A stretch of DNA of 64,000 nucleotides from an uncultured Desulfovibrio sp. (lineage in GTDB: Bacteria; Desulfobacterota; Desulfovibrionia; Desulfovibrionales; Desulfovibrionaceae): contig NZ_CALUWO010000003.1 in the NCBI RefSeq assembly GCF_944324505.1, positions 245,592-309,591 on the forward strand. The letters run 5' to 3'. The notes beneath the pieces were generated by a model. That model was given only the letters and a program-made list of their open reading frames with translations. It was not told where the DNA came from and did not search any database. Position 1 is the stretch's first letter; the number at the start of each line of letters is the position of its first letter. Positions 44,595 through 52,712 of this stretch are shown here, in pieces. The position numbers were made by a program, and so were the translations under genes.

Positions 44595-46492
44595 ATATCC
44601 GCTTCTGCGAGGCCGAACGGCGCATCTTTGCCCGGCGCGAGCGGCTGAGCGTCTCGCAATGGGCCAGCCGCTACCTCATCGTGCAGGACGGCATCTACCG
44701 CGGCAGCCCGCTGCGGCTGGATGTCTCGCCCTTTCTGGCCGGCCCCATGGATGCCTTTGGCGATCCGCGCGTGCGCGAGGTGGTGGTCTGCGGCTCCCTG
44801 CAGGTAGGCAAGACCCTGCTGCTCTACGCCTGTCTGGGCTGGGCCATGGACTACCGGCCGGGCATCAAGATGCTGACCATGCCCACCCGCGAGTCCCGCG
44901 ACCGCGTGGTGGAAAAGAAGCTGCGCCCCATGCTCCAGGGCAGCCCCCTGCTGCGCCGCATGGTGGGCAAGTACCGGCGCGAGAACATCCTGCTCAGGGA
45001 TGGCACCAGCATCGAGCTGGCCACGGCCGAATCCCCCAGCCAGCGCGCCTCCATCACCGTGCAGGACCTCATCGTGGACGAAGAAGACCTCTACAGCGGC
45101 AGCGGCGAGTCCTCTCCCCTACAGGACTTCAAGGGCCGCACCCGCTCCTATGGCGACTTCGCCAAGATCATCCGGGCCTGCCAGCCCAAGGGCGACGAAA
45201 GCTCGTCCATCTGGCGGGGCATCACCGAGCAGGTGGACCAGCTCATGTGCTACGAGGTAACCTGCCCTGCCTGCCGCCATGTCCAGCTCATGGACGTGGG
45301 GCACATCGTGGTGCCCGGCGGCGAGACGGACACGCGCCTCATCCGCTCCCGCAAGCTGGCCCGCTACCGCTGCCCGCACTGCCAGTACCTGTGGAGCGAC
45401 CACTCCCGCGATCTGGCCGTGGCCGCCGGCCGCTGGCGGCCCTATGTCTGGACGGGCGCGGCCTTTGAGCCGGCCCCGGAGGTACGCGACGCCCGCAGCC
45501 TGGGCTTTCACATGCCGGCGATCCTGTCGCGCTTTGTGAGCCTCTCCGATCTGGCGGCCCGGCGGGCCATTGCCCAGGCAAGTGATGATGCGTCCGTGCA
45601 GCGCCAGTATTACAACGACGACCTGGGCCTGCCCTGGTCACCGGTGGAGTTGCAGACCGACGTGGAGCACGTGCTGGCGCGGCGCGATCCGCACCTGCCC
45701 CCGCGCACCGTACCCCACGGGGCCGTGGCCCTGACCTGCGGCATCGACGTACAGAAGCGCGGCTTCTGGTACCTGGTGCGCGCCTGGATGCCGAGCCTGG
45801 CCAGCTACGTCATCGACTACGGCTTCCTGAGCAGCTGGGACGAGGTGGCCGCCCTGGTCTTTGACACGTGGTATCCCGTGCAGGGGCCGGACGGCACGGA
45901 TGCCGGCGAGCGCATGCCCATCTGGCGGGCCGGCATCGACTCCGGCGGCACCGAGACCGAGGGCGTCTATACCCGCACCGAAGAGGTCTACATCTGGGTG
46001 CGCGCCAATGGCGGCGGCGTGGTGCATGCCTGCAAGGGCGCCAGTCGCCCGCAGGCCGCGCCGGTGCGCTGGGTCATCCGCGAGCGCATGCCGCACAACG
46101 GCCGGCCCATCCCCGGCGGCCTGCGCCTCTATCTCATCGACAGCGGCGCCTTCAAGACCACGGACATGGGCCGCCTGCTCAATGCCGACAGCCGCCAGCC
46201 CCTGCGCTTGCATGCCGAAGCCGACGAAACGCTGGCCTCGCAGCTCTGCGCCGAGCGGCTGGTGCGCAAAAACGGCAACCTCGTCTGGGTGCGGGAACAC
46301 AAGGACAACCACCTGCTGGACTGCCTCATGCTGTCGGCCGCAACGGCTGACGCCTCCTGGACGCCCAGCCTGCCGCACTACATCCTGCAACAGCAGGCGC
46401 AGGCCCGGATGCAGACACGGATGCAGACCGCCGGCCAGCGTCCCCAGCAACGCAAGCGCCCGCAGCCCGAAGCCGCGGCGCACAGATGGTAA
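44591..46492 (+). CDS. Terminase large subunit (GpA family)
   Basis: The DNA-packaging motor and nuclease. The 633-residue protein resembles lambda GpA: ASRYLIVQDGIYRGSPLRLD at the start, Walker A-like VCGSLQVGKTLLLY near residues 66-79, LIVDEEDLYSGS (Walker B, near 159), a zinc-like pair CPACRHVQLMD and CPHCQYLWSD (about 220-275), and the nuclease half with GIDVQKRGFWYLV and GIDSGGTETEGVYT. Start GTG overlaps the previous stop. It should dock with the portal to fill the head. Confidence 0.92.
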   Translation: MNIRFCEAERRIFARRERLSVSQWASRYLIVQDGIYRGSPLRLDVSPFLAGPMDAFGDPRVREVVVCGSLQVGKTLLLYACLGWAMDYRPGIKMLTMPTRESRDRVVEKKLRPMLQGSPLLRRMVGKYRRENILLRDGTSIELATAESPSQRASITVQDLIVDEEDLYSGSGESSPLQDFKGRTRSYGDFAKIIRACQPKGDESSSIWRGITEQVDQLMCYEVTCPACRHVQLMDVGHIVVPGGETDTRLIRSRKLARYRCPHCQYLWSDHSRDLAVAAGRWRPYVWTGAAFEPAPEVRDARSLGFHMPAILSRFVSLSDLAARRAIAQASDDASVQRQYYNDDLGLPWSPVELQTDVEHVLARRDPHLPPRTVPHGAVALTCGIDVQKRGFWYLVRAWMPSLASYVIDYGFLSSWDEVAALVFDTWYPVQGPDGTDAGERMPIWRAGIDSGGTETEGVYTRTEEVYIWVRANGGGVVHACKGASRPQAAPVRWVIRERMPHNGRPIPGGLRLYLIDSGAFKTTDMGRLLNADSRQPLRLHAEADETLASQLCAERLVRKNGNLVWVREHKDNHLLDCLMLSAATADASWTPSLPHYILQQQAQARMQTRMQTAGQRPQQRKRPQPEAAAHRW

Positions 46493-46511
46493 GCCCAGGG
46501 AGGACGACAGA

Positions 46512-46784
46512 ATGGCCTTTACCACAACAGACGGCGACATCTCCGGCGCATCCGCCATGCGTGTGGAACATGGGCGCATGCTCTACGGCCTGCGCGAGAT
46601 CGCGGCCGCCCTGCACTGCTCGGAAAAAAGCGTGCTGCGCTACGTGGCACAGTATGGCCTGCCCGCAGGCAAGATCGGCGGCCGCTGGTGTGCCGACGAA
46701 GCCCGCCTGCGGGAGTGGCAGCGTGCTCACCTGGTCTCGTCCGCCCCTGTGCCGTTCGTGCGTTCTGACAGGCTGCCCCGCTGA
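46512..46784 (+). CDS. Small helix-turn-helix DNA-binding protein
   Basis: A 90-residue protein with one helix-turn-helix of the excisionase/MerR type: GLREIAAALHCSEKSVLRYVAQYGLPAGKIGGRWCADEARLREWQRAH at residues about 27-74. It may regulate phage genes or act as an accessory factor in packaging; which cannot be decided from sequence. GGGAGGACGACAG precedes the ATG. It sits between the terminase and the toxin-antitoxin cassette, against which it converges. Confidence 0.75.
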   Translation: MAFTTTDGDISGASAMRVEHGRMLYGLREIAAALHCSEKSVLRYVAQYGLPAGKIGGRWCADEARLREWQRAHLVSSAPVPFVRSDRLPR

Positions 46785-46791
46785 GGATCGC

Positions 46792-46822
46792 AAAAAAAGG
46801 GCGAGAGGCTCAGCTCCCGCCC
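46792..46822 (-). terminator. Terminator of the toxin-antitoxin operon
   Basis: Read on the minus strand, GGGCGGGAG pairs with CTCTCGCCC and TTTTTTT follows. It lies about 30 bases after the antitoxin stop and faces the helix-turn-helix gene. Confidence 0.8.
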
Positions 46823-46853
46823 GTGAAAGTCGGAATTGGGGCGTATTCGGCGC

Positions 46854-47144
46854 CTAGGACGTGACCGTGGCCTGCAGGTGGATATTCAGTCCCTTCATGA
46901 TGCGCAGGATGGTGTCAAAGCGCGGCTTGGCCCCTGGCCGCAGGGCCTTGTACAGGCTTTCCCGGCCCAGGCCGGTGGCTTCAGCCAGACGAGACATGCC
47001 GCGCGCCCTGGCCACCGTGGCCAGCGCGGTAAGCAGGCGGTCAGGGTCGGCATCCTGCATGGCATCAGAAACATAGGCCGCAATGGCCTCTTCGCTGTCC
47101 AGAAATTCGGCGGCATCAAAAACGCGGAACCTGCTTTCGTCCAT
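46854..47144 (-). CDS. HigA-type antitoxin (addiction module antidote)
   Basis: A 96-residue protein with an N-terminal part FDAAEFLDSEEAIAAYVSDAM and a C-terminal helix-turn-helix ATVARARGMSRLAEATGLGRESLYKALRPGAKPRFDTILRIMKGL, typical of the antidote of addiction modules. It should bind and block the toxin and bind the palindrome in the promoter. It starts at 47144, overlapping the toxin stop by ATGA; the toxin-first order is typical of HigBA. Confidence 0.88.
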   Translation of the reverse strand: MDESRFRVFDAAEFLDSEEAIAAYVSDAMQDADPDRLLTALATVARARGMSRLAEATGLGRESLYKALRPGAKPRFDTILRIMKGLNIHLQATVTS

Positions 47145-47434
47145 CAGTCGTCCTCCATCATGGCCCTTGCCCGGGCAATGTCCCGTGCCTGGCTGGACTT
47201 GTCGCCGCCAACCAGCAGCAGGTACACAATCTCCCCCCGCTGGGTGTAGTAGATGCGGTATCCCGGGCCATAATGCACCCGCATTTCGCACAGCCCCTCA
47301 CCGAGCGGTTTCACATCGCCAAAGTTTCCCTGCTCCGCGCGTTCCAGCCGGGCAAGAATCTTCACCTTGCCCCGGACATCTCGCAGGGCTGACAGCCATT
47401 GGCCGAATTCCGGGGAAAACTTAAGGATGTTCAT
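47144..47434 (-). CDS. HigB/RelE-type toxin (addiction module killer)
   Basis: A 96-residue protein of the RelE/ParE superfamily: NILKFSPEFGQWLSALRDVRGKVKILARLERAEQGNFGDVKPLGEGLCEMRVHYGPGYRIYYTQRG, then LVGGDKSSQARDIARA. Relatives are ribosome-dependent mRNA endonucleases; the activity here is inferred. ATG 47434 is preferred, since relatives start with this strand; another ATG at 47461 lies in the promoter palindrome. The cassette interrupts an otherwise plus-strand phage operon, as a moron would. Confidence 0.9.
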   Translation of the reverse strand: MNILKFSPEFGQWLSALRDVRGKVKILARLERAEQGNFGDVKPLGEGLCEMRVHYGPGYRIYYTQRGEIVYLLLVGGDKSSQARDIARARAMMEDD

Positions 47435-47440
47435 GAAGAA

Positions 47441-47469
47441 AATGTATCTACTTGGATACATACTGTCAA
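47441..47469 (-). promoter_or_regulatory. Promoter and operator of the toxin-antitoxin operon
   Basis: On the minus strand TTGACA (47464-47469), a 17-base spacer and TACATT (47441-47446) form a promoter. It overlaps the palindrome ATGTATC-6-GATACAT (47442-47461), the likely autoregulatory operator. The -10 box ends 6 bases before the toxin ATG, so transcription may begin at or near that codon. Confidence 0.65.
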
Positions 47470-47590
47470 GGCCCCCATGCCTAGCCCCCTTGAGCAGCGC
47501 CAGCAGGCGGATGTGGCAGAGCCTTCCGGGCAGGAGCAGCAGGCAGCAAAAAACACCCGGATCGTTGCGCCCCAACCCTAAGCGGGGAAA

Positions 47591-47640
47591 AACCGGACAA
47601 AACCGGACAAAACCAGACAAAACCGGACAAAATCGGAAAG
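47591..47640. repeat. 10-bp tandem repeat
   Basis: Four copies of AACCGGACAA (47591-47630; the third is AACCAGACAA) and a degenerate fifth (AATCGGAAAG) lie head to tail, a period near one helical turn. They lie between the toxin-antitoxin promoter and the inverted repeat at 47669. Confidence 0.85.
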
Positions 47641-47668
47641 TGTTTACATTTTTCTCATAATTGTGCTA

Positions 47669-47705
47669 GCTCCATGCGAAAGAATGAAAGTTTTTCGCAT
47701 GGAGC
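47669..47705. promoter_or_regulatory. Perfect 13-bp inverted repeat, candidate operator
   Basis: GCTCCATGCGAAA (47669-47681) and TTTCGCATGGAGC (47693-47705) are exact reverse complements 11 bases apart. The left arm is part of a motif shared with 40830-40842. It ends 7 bases before the next gene. An RNA hairpin is also possible. Confidence 0.6.
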
Positions 47706-47711
47706 ATTTTC

Positions 47712-47936
47712 ATGGCCGGGTATTGGAGAACACTTTACGAAACAATGCGGCAAGACCTGCAGTCTCCCGCATTCCGTCAGTTCGGCAGCTACAGCATTGG
47801 CGGCCGCAGCTTCTCCTACCGCAGCCTTACCGAGTTCCGCCAGCTTCTGGACTGGGTCGAAAAGCAGGCGGCGCTTGAGGATGGCGTGCCGACCTACCGT
47901 GCCCGCAGGCTGGCACGCAACGGGGGGCGCGGCTGA
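47712..47936 (+). CDS. gpW-like head-tail joining protein
   Basis: A 74-residue protein with the pattern of the gpW family: YSIGGRSFSYRSLTEFRQLLDWVEKQAALEDG. Such proteins plug the portal and connect head to tail; that role is inferred from the family pattern and from position just before the portal gene. Its stop overlaps the portal ATG (TGATG). No strong ribosome site is seen before the ATG. Confidence 0.7.
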   Translation: MAGYWRTLYETMRQDLQSPAFRQFGSYSIGGRSFSYRSLTEFRQLLDWVEKQAALEDGVPTYRARRLARNGGRG

Positions 47937-49471
47937 TGTGGCCCGCACCTCTCCCTGCTGGTCGCGCCTCCCGTCGGGGTGGCCCTTCCCGCCTGCGGCG
48001 GGCGGGGCGCCCCGCATCCGGCCAGGTGCGCGCCGCAGGCTATGACGGCGCCTCCAGCCCGCGCGGCACCGGCAACTGGGTACCCGCCAATGCGGATTTC
48101 AATCAGATCCTGGGCATGGACAGTGCCCACATGCGCGCCCGTGTGCGTGATCTGGTGCGCAACTTTCCGCCCTTTGCCCGCGCCGTCAACGCGCTGGTGG
48201 CCTTCACCGTGGGCAGCGGCTCCCGCTTTCAGTCCCTGGCTACCCTGCCCGACGGCACGCCGGACATGCCCGCCCGCAAGCGCATCGAGGATCGCTTCCG
48301 TGCCTGGATGGAACAGGCCGATGTGACGGGCCGCCTGCACTTCTACGAATTGCAGCAGCTGGCCAAGCGGCAGGAATGCGAGTGCGGGGAATACATCCTG
48401 CGCTTTGCCCGCCCCCGTGACCGGCGGCGCGGCCTGCTGGCCCTGCAGATGCACGAGCCGGAAAACCTCTCCAGCTGGCGCATCCAGGGCCAGGAGCCGG
48501 ACAGCGACATCTGGCAGGGCATCGAATACGACATCTGGACCGGCGAACCGCTGGCCTATCACTTCCAGACCGTCTTCGGCTGGGAGCGCCAGCTGCGCAC
48601 CTGGCGCGAACCGGCCTGCAACGTGCTGCACGGCTTCCAGACCCTGCGTCCCGGGCAGCTGCGCGGCGTCACGCCCTTTGCCCCGGCCATCCTCATGGCC
48701 CGCGACATGGGCGATTACACCACGGCCGAGCTGGGCGCGGCCAAGATGGCCGCCAAGTGGCTGGGCTTCGTGCGCTCGCAGGACCCCAGCTTCTCCCAGC
48801 TCACGCGCGGTCTGGGTAATCCTGCCGCCTGCCTGCGTGACGAGGTGGAAAACCTCGAAGACCTCACCATCGAATACCTGAACAATAACGAGGACGTGTC
48901 CTTTGCGCCGCCCTCGCAGCGCCCGGGCGACAGCTTTGACCGCTTTGTGCGCCACACCCTGCGCATGGTCGCCATCTGCCTTGACCTGCCCTACGAGATA
49001 CTCTCCGGCGACTACACGTCCATCAACTATTCCACCAGCAAGGCCAGCCGCAACGACTTTGCCATGTTCCTGGTGCCCCATCAGTTCCGGGCCGAACAGC
49101 ATTTCATCCGCCCCGTGTTCCGGCGCTGGCTGGACTACGAGGCCCTCACCCAGGACTACCTGCCCGGCTACTGGCAAAACAAACACCGGTATCAGCGGGC
49201 CATGTGGATACCGGCCGGCATGCCCAGCGTGGACCCCCTGCGCGACGGCAAGGCCCAGATCGACAGCATCAATGCGGGCATCCTCTCGCCGCAGATGGTC
49301 ATCCTGGGCGAGGGCCGCGATCCCGAAGAGGTGGTGGAACAGCGGGCCTCCTGGGCGCGCCTCTGCGCTGCGCACGGCATCGATGCCACCACCGGCGCCG
49401 TGAGTACCGGGCTGGCCAGCAATCCCGCCAGACTGGGCGCCAGCGAAAGCGCCGGAACCGCCCCAAAATAA
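47936..49471 (+). CDS. Phage portal protein, lambda type
   Basis: Forms the dodecameric DNA entry channel at a head vertex. The 511-residue protein has the lambda-portal pattern: MDSAHMRARVRDLVRNFPPFARAVNALVAFTVGSG near the start, EPENLSSWR, YHFQTVFGWERQ and LDLPYEILSGDYTSINYSTSKASRNDFA (residues about 350-380). The first 40 residues are Arg/Gly-rich and not conserved; translation may also start later. The stop lies 10 bases before the protease-capsid gene. Confidence 0.92.
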   Translation: MWPAPLPAGRASRRGGPSRLRRAGRPASGQVRAAGYDGASSPRGTGNWVPANADFNQILGMDSAHMRARVRDLVRNFPPFARAVNALVAFTVGSGSRFQSLATLPDGTPDMPARKRIEDRFRAWMEQADVTGRLHFYELQQLAKRQECECGEYILRFARPRDRRRGLLALQMHEPENLSSWRIQGQEPDSDIWQGIEYDIWTGEPLAYHFQTVFGWERQLRTWREPACNVLHGFQTLRPGQLRGVTPFAPAILMARDMGDYTTAELGAAKMAAKWLGFVRSQDPSFSQLTRGLGNPAACLRDEVENLEDLTIEYLNNNEDVSFAPPSQRPGDSFDRFVRHTLRMVAICLDLPYEILSGDYTSINYSTSKASRNDFAMFLVPHQFRAEQHFIRPVFRRWLDYEALTQDYLPGYWQNKHRYQRAMWIPAGMPSVDPLRDGKAQIDSINAGILSPQMVILGEGRDPEEVVEQRASWARLCAAHGIDATTGAVSTGLASNPARLGASESAGTAPK

Positions 49472-49481
49472 GGAGATTCCC

Positions 49482-51695
49482 ATGTCCTTTGTGACCCGTG
49501 CCACCCCGCTGGGCGCTGGACGCCCCCTGACACTGGATGAAGCCGCCCGCTCCGTGGAGGTGGTGGCCTCCACCCAGGTACCGGCCAAAGTTTTTGATTT
49601 TGAGGAATGGCAGCCCGTCCGCGAGGTCCTGCTCATGAGCGGCTGCCAGCTGCCCGATTCCGGGCGCGTGCCCCTGCTGGACTGCCACAGCCGCGAGCAT
49701 GCCGGGGACATTGTGGGCAGCTTCATGGACATGCGCGTGGAAGACGGGCCGCAGGGGCCGCAGCTGGTGGGCCGGGCCGTCTTTTCGGCCACGCCGGATG
49801 GCGAGGCCCCGTTCCGCAAGGTGGCGGAAGGCCACCTTACCGATGTGTCCATCGGCTACGAGGTCATTACCTGCCAGCGCATCCGGGCGGGAGAAACCGC
49901 CGTCATCGAAGGCGCGTCCTACGATGGCCCGCTGCGCGTGGCCACGCAGTGGCGCCTGCTGGAACTGTCCTGCGTGCCCATCGGCGCGGACAGCTTTGCC
50001 AAGATTCGTTCCGCCATACGCAACCCCCAACCGGCCCGCAAGGGCAAAAAGGAGAAAACCATGTCCAGACATGAAGACGGGCAGCACGAGGCCCGCAGTC
50101 TGCTGACCAGGCTGCGCCGCCTGCTGGGCCTGCGCGAAGACCCCGAAGAGCAGCCGCAAACGCCACAGGAAGACCCGCGGCAGGCCACTGTCACCGATGA
50201 GGCCGGCGTCAGCGTGGAACCGGAACAGCTCGACGATGCCGAGCTGGAACAGCTGGTGGAAGACCTGGGCGCCCTGCTGGATGAAGCCGAGGCCGAACAG
50301 GCTGGCCGCGAAGACAGCCCGCAGGAAGGGGAACAGCGCGAAGGCAAAGACGATGCCCCCGCCTGCCGCAGCGCCGTGCTGGCCAGGGTCATGGCCGGCC
50401 TTACGCCGGGTCAGCGCCAGCGCTTCGGCCAGCAGCTGGAGCGTCAGCGCATCCGGGGCATCCGCGAGCTGGCCCGCAGCTTCCAGCTTTCCCCGGATCA
50501 GGAAGACAAGCTCGTTTCTTCGGGCATGAGCCTTGGCCGTGCCCGCAAACAGGTGGAGGACATGGTGGCACAGCGCCAGCATTTCGGCCCCGGCTATCAG
50601 GCCGTGAGCGTGGGCCGCACGGAAAAGGAAACCTTCCGGGCCGCCGTGCAGGACAGCCTGCTGCTGCGCTGCGGCGCCAGGCTGGACAAGCCCGCGCCCG
50701 GCGCAGAAGAGCTGCAGGGCCTGACCCTGCGCGAGATTGCCCGCGAGCTGCTGCTGCGCTCCGGCCAGCGCACCAGTGGCGACATTCGCACCATCGTGGG
50801 CCGTGCCCTGACCACCACAGACATGCCCCAGCTGCTGGTGGAGACCAGCCGGCGCACGCTCATGGAAGCCTACGAGCAGGCCCCGGAAACCTGGCGCGAC
50901 TGGTGCGAGACCGGCACGGCCACGGACTTCAAGGCAGGCAAGGCCCTGGGCCTGGAAGGTGACGTGACCCTCAGAAAGATTCCCGAATACGGCGAATATA
51001 CCGACGGCCGCCTGGCCGAAAATGCCGAGGAATACCGCGTGGAGACCTTCGGCCGCAAGCTGGTGATCTCCCGTCAGGCCATCATCAATGACGATCTGGG
51101 CGCCCTCACCGACATGCCGCGCATGTACGGCGAGGCCTGCGCCGCGCTGGTGGGCGATGTGGCCTATACGGCCCTGACGGATGCCAGCCTCACGATGGGC
51201 GACGGCAAGCCCCTGTTCGATGCCGCGCACCTCAATCTGTTCACCGGCAAGGGCGGTACGCCCACGGTGGAGAATCTGGGCGCGGTGGTCACCGGCATGG
51301 AGCTGCAGCAGGACAGCTTCGGCAGGGTGGTCACCATCCAGCCCCGCTTCTTCCTGGCGCCCATCGGCCTCAAGACTGCCTGCGAGTCCTTCTTCAATAC
51401 CCAGATCAACGCCGGGCCGGTGGTGGGCACGCAGGCGCAGCCGCTGGTCTACAACCCCTACGGCGGCGACTTCTTCCGGCGCATCTATGACCGCCGTCTG
51501 GATATGGCCGGGGCCACCACGTGGTATCTGGCCGCGGCCCGCAGCACCGTCAAGGTCTTCTTCCTGGGCGGCGTGCAGGCTCCCTACATCGAGAGCCGCG
51601 ACAATTTCGATACCGACGGCTTCGAGACCAAGGTCCGCATGGACGTGGGCGCCAAGGCCCTGCGCTGGATCACGCTGGCCAAGGCCACCGCGTAA
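49482..51695 (+). CDS. Fused prohead protease and major capsid protein
   Basis: A 737-residue fusion. Residues about 1-185 resemble a prohead protease (LLDCHSREHAGDIVGSFMDMRVEDG, DVSIGYEVITCQRI). Residues about 195-300 are acidic and scaffold-like (EEQPQTPQEDP, LDDAELEQLVEDLGALLDEAEAEQ). Residues about 340-737 resemble a Mu-like capsid protein (TDMPQLLVETSRRTLMEAYEQAPETWRDW, KIPEYGEYTDGRLAENAEEY). A second in-frame start at 50061 has its own ribosome site. Fusions of this type are known in annotated phage genomes. Confidence 0.88.
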   Translation: MSFVTRATPLGAGRPLTLDEAARSVEVVASTQVPAKVFDFEEWQPVREVLLMSGCQLPDSGRVPLLDCHSREHAGDIVGSFMDMRVEDGPQGPQLVGRAVFSATPDGEAPFRKVAEGHLTDVSIGYEVITCQRIRAGETAVIEGASYDGPLRVATQWRLLELSCVPIGADSFAKIRSAIRNPQPARKGKKEKTMSRHEDGQHEARSLLTRLRRLLGLREDPEEQPQTPQEDPRQATVTDEAGVSVEPEQLDDAELEQLVEDLGALLDEAEAEQAGREDSPQEGEQREGKDDAPACRSAVLARVMAGLTPGQRQRFGQQLERQRIRGIRELARSFQLSPDQEDKLVSSGMSLGRARKQVEDMVAQRQHFGPGYQAVSVGRTEKETFRAAVQDSLLLRCGARLDKPAPGAEELQGLTLREIARELLLRSGQRTSGDIRTIVGRALTTTDMPQLLVETSRRTLMEAYEQAPETWRDWCETGTATDFKAGKALGLEGDVTLRKIPEYGEYTDGRLAENAEEYRVETFGRKLVISRQAIINDDLGALTDMPRMYGEACAALVGDVAYTALTDASLTMGDGKPLFDAAHLNLFTGKGGTPTVENLGAVVTGMELQQDSFGRVVTIQPRFFLAPIGLKTACESFFNTQINAGPVVGTQAQPLVYNPYGGDFFRRIYDRRLDMAGATTWYLAAARSTVKVFFLGGVQAPYIESRDNFDTDGFETKVRMDVGAKALRWITLAKATA
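50050..50063 (+). promoter_or_regulatory. Internal ribosome site and nested start in the capsid gene
   Basis: AAGGAG (50049-50054) lies 6 bases before an in-frame ATG at 50061, at codon 194. This could give a separate scaffold-capsid product without the protease, comparable in principle to lambda C/Nu3. The site is seen; its use is inferred. Confidence 0.6.
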
Positions 51696-51706
51696 AGGAG
51701 GATATC

Positions 51707-52072
51707 ATGCAAAATGCGTATTCCATGGGCCGCTGCATCCACCACACCCCCGCCAAGGCCGTGCTGGGCGGCGAGCTGGTCGTGCTCACCGGCATGGTGG
51801 CCGTGGCCAGTACCGATATTCCGGCCAATGAAGAAGGAGCCTGCGAGGTGGAGGGCGTGTTCGCCCTGCCCAAGAAGGCCGGCGAAACCCCCAAACAGGG
51901 CGCCCCTCTCTATCTGGCCGAAGACAAGACCCTCACCGTGACCGCTGGCACGCAGTTCGTGGGCACAGCCTGGGCCGATGCGCCGGCCAATGACCCCACG
52001 GTGCTCTGCCGCATCAATTTTGGCTGTGGCGCTGCCGGGGCCGCTGCTGCGGCCAGCGAACAGGGCAGCTAA
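51707..52072 (+). CDS. DUF2190-family capsid decoration-like protein
   Basis: A 121-residue protein with the DUF2190 pattern: AKAVLGGELVVLTGMVAVASTDIPANEEGACEVEGVFALPK, then GAPLYLAEDKTLTV. In phages this family sits just after the capsid gene and is thought to coat the shell. The end is Ala/Gly-rich. A strong site (AAAGGAGGATATC) precedes the ATG at 51707. Confidence 0.85.
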   Translation: MQNAYSMGRCIHHTPAKAVLGGELVVLTGMVAVASTDIPANEEGACEVEGVFALPKKAGETPKQGAPLYLAEDKTLTVTAGTQFVGTAWADAPANDPTVLCRINFGCGAAGAAAAASEQGS

Positions 52073-52145
52073 GCCCTGCTCCCTTCCTGCAATGGCCGCG
52101 TGCTCTGCGCCCCTGCGCAACACGCGGCCCCACGAGGAATCCGCC

Positions 52146-52712
52146 ATGGATGACAAACGCCTTCTGGACCTGTCCTTTCGCTTCTCCATGGGAGCGGAAG
52201 GCAACGACACCTACACCGATGACCCCGATGATCCCGGCGGGCCGACCAAGTACGGTTTTGCCCTCAACTACAACCGAAACATCCTGCCGGACAAGGACGG
52301 CAACGGCCGTATCGATGCCACGGACGTCAAGCTGCTCACCGGCGAGGATGCCCGCACGCTCTATGAAGAAGGCTACTGGCGGCGCTACGGCTGCGCCAGC
52401 CTGCCCGGCCCGCTGGCCTTTTTGTACGCAGACATGGTTTTCAACCCCGGCCCCGGCATTGCTCCTAAGCTCCTGCAGCGGAGCCTGTGCGCGCTGGGCA
52501 GCTCCGTCACGGTGGACGGCATCATCGGCCCGGCCACGCTGGAGGCGGTGCATGCCGCTGACGGTGCTGCCCTGCTGGTGGAGCTGAGCGCCCAGCGCCT
52601 ACGCTACTACGGCACGCGCGGCAGCTACGGCAAGTACGGCCTGGGCTGGGACCGCCGGGCGGCCCGCTGCCTGGGCATGGCGCTGGGCATCCTCTGGGGC
52701 ACCGTGGCATGA
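52146..52712 (+). CDS. Endolysin, GH108-type muramidase with EF-hand-like loop
   Basis: Cleaves peptidoglycan for cell lysis. The 188-residue protein has the GH108 start AEGNDTYTDDPDDPGGPTKYGFAL, with catalytic Glu18, and a C-terminal peptidoglycan-binding part (QRSLCALGSSVTVDGIIGPATLEAVHA). Between them residues 49-60 read DKDGNGRIDATD, a calcium-binding EF-hand loop pattern. No signal peptide is seen, so a holin would be needed to release it. It is followed by overlapping spanin genes. Confidence 0.88.
   Translation: MDDKRLLDLSFRFSMGAEGNDTYTDDPDDPGGPTKYGFALNYNRNILPDKDGNGRIDATDVKLLTGEDARTLYEEGYWRRYGCASLPGPLAFLYADMVFNPGPGIAPKLLQRSLCALGSSVTVDGIIGPATLEAVHAADGAALLVELSAQRLRYYGTRGSYGKYGLGWDRRAARCLGMALGILWGTVA

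Noticed and set aside
47591..47640. Possible CRISPR array
   Set aside because: The unit is 10 bp with no spacers and no cas genes nearby; it is a simple tandem repeat.
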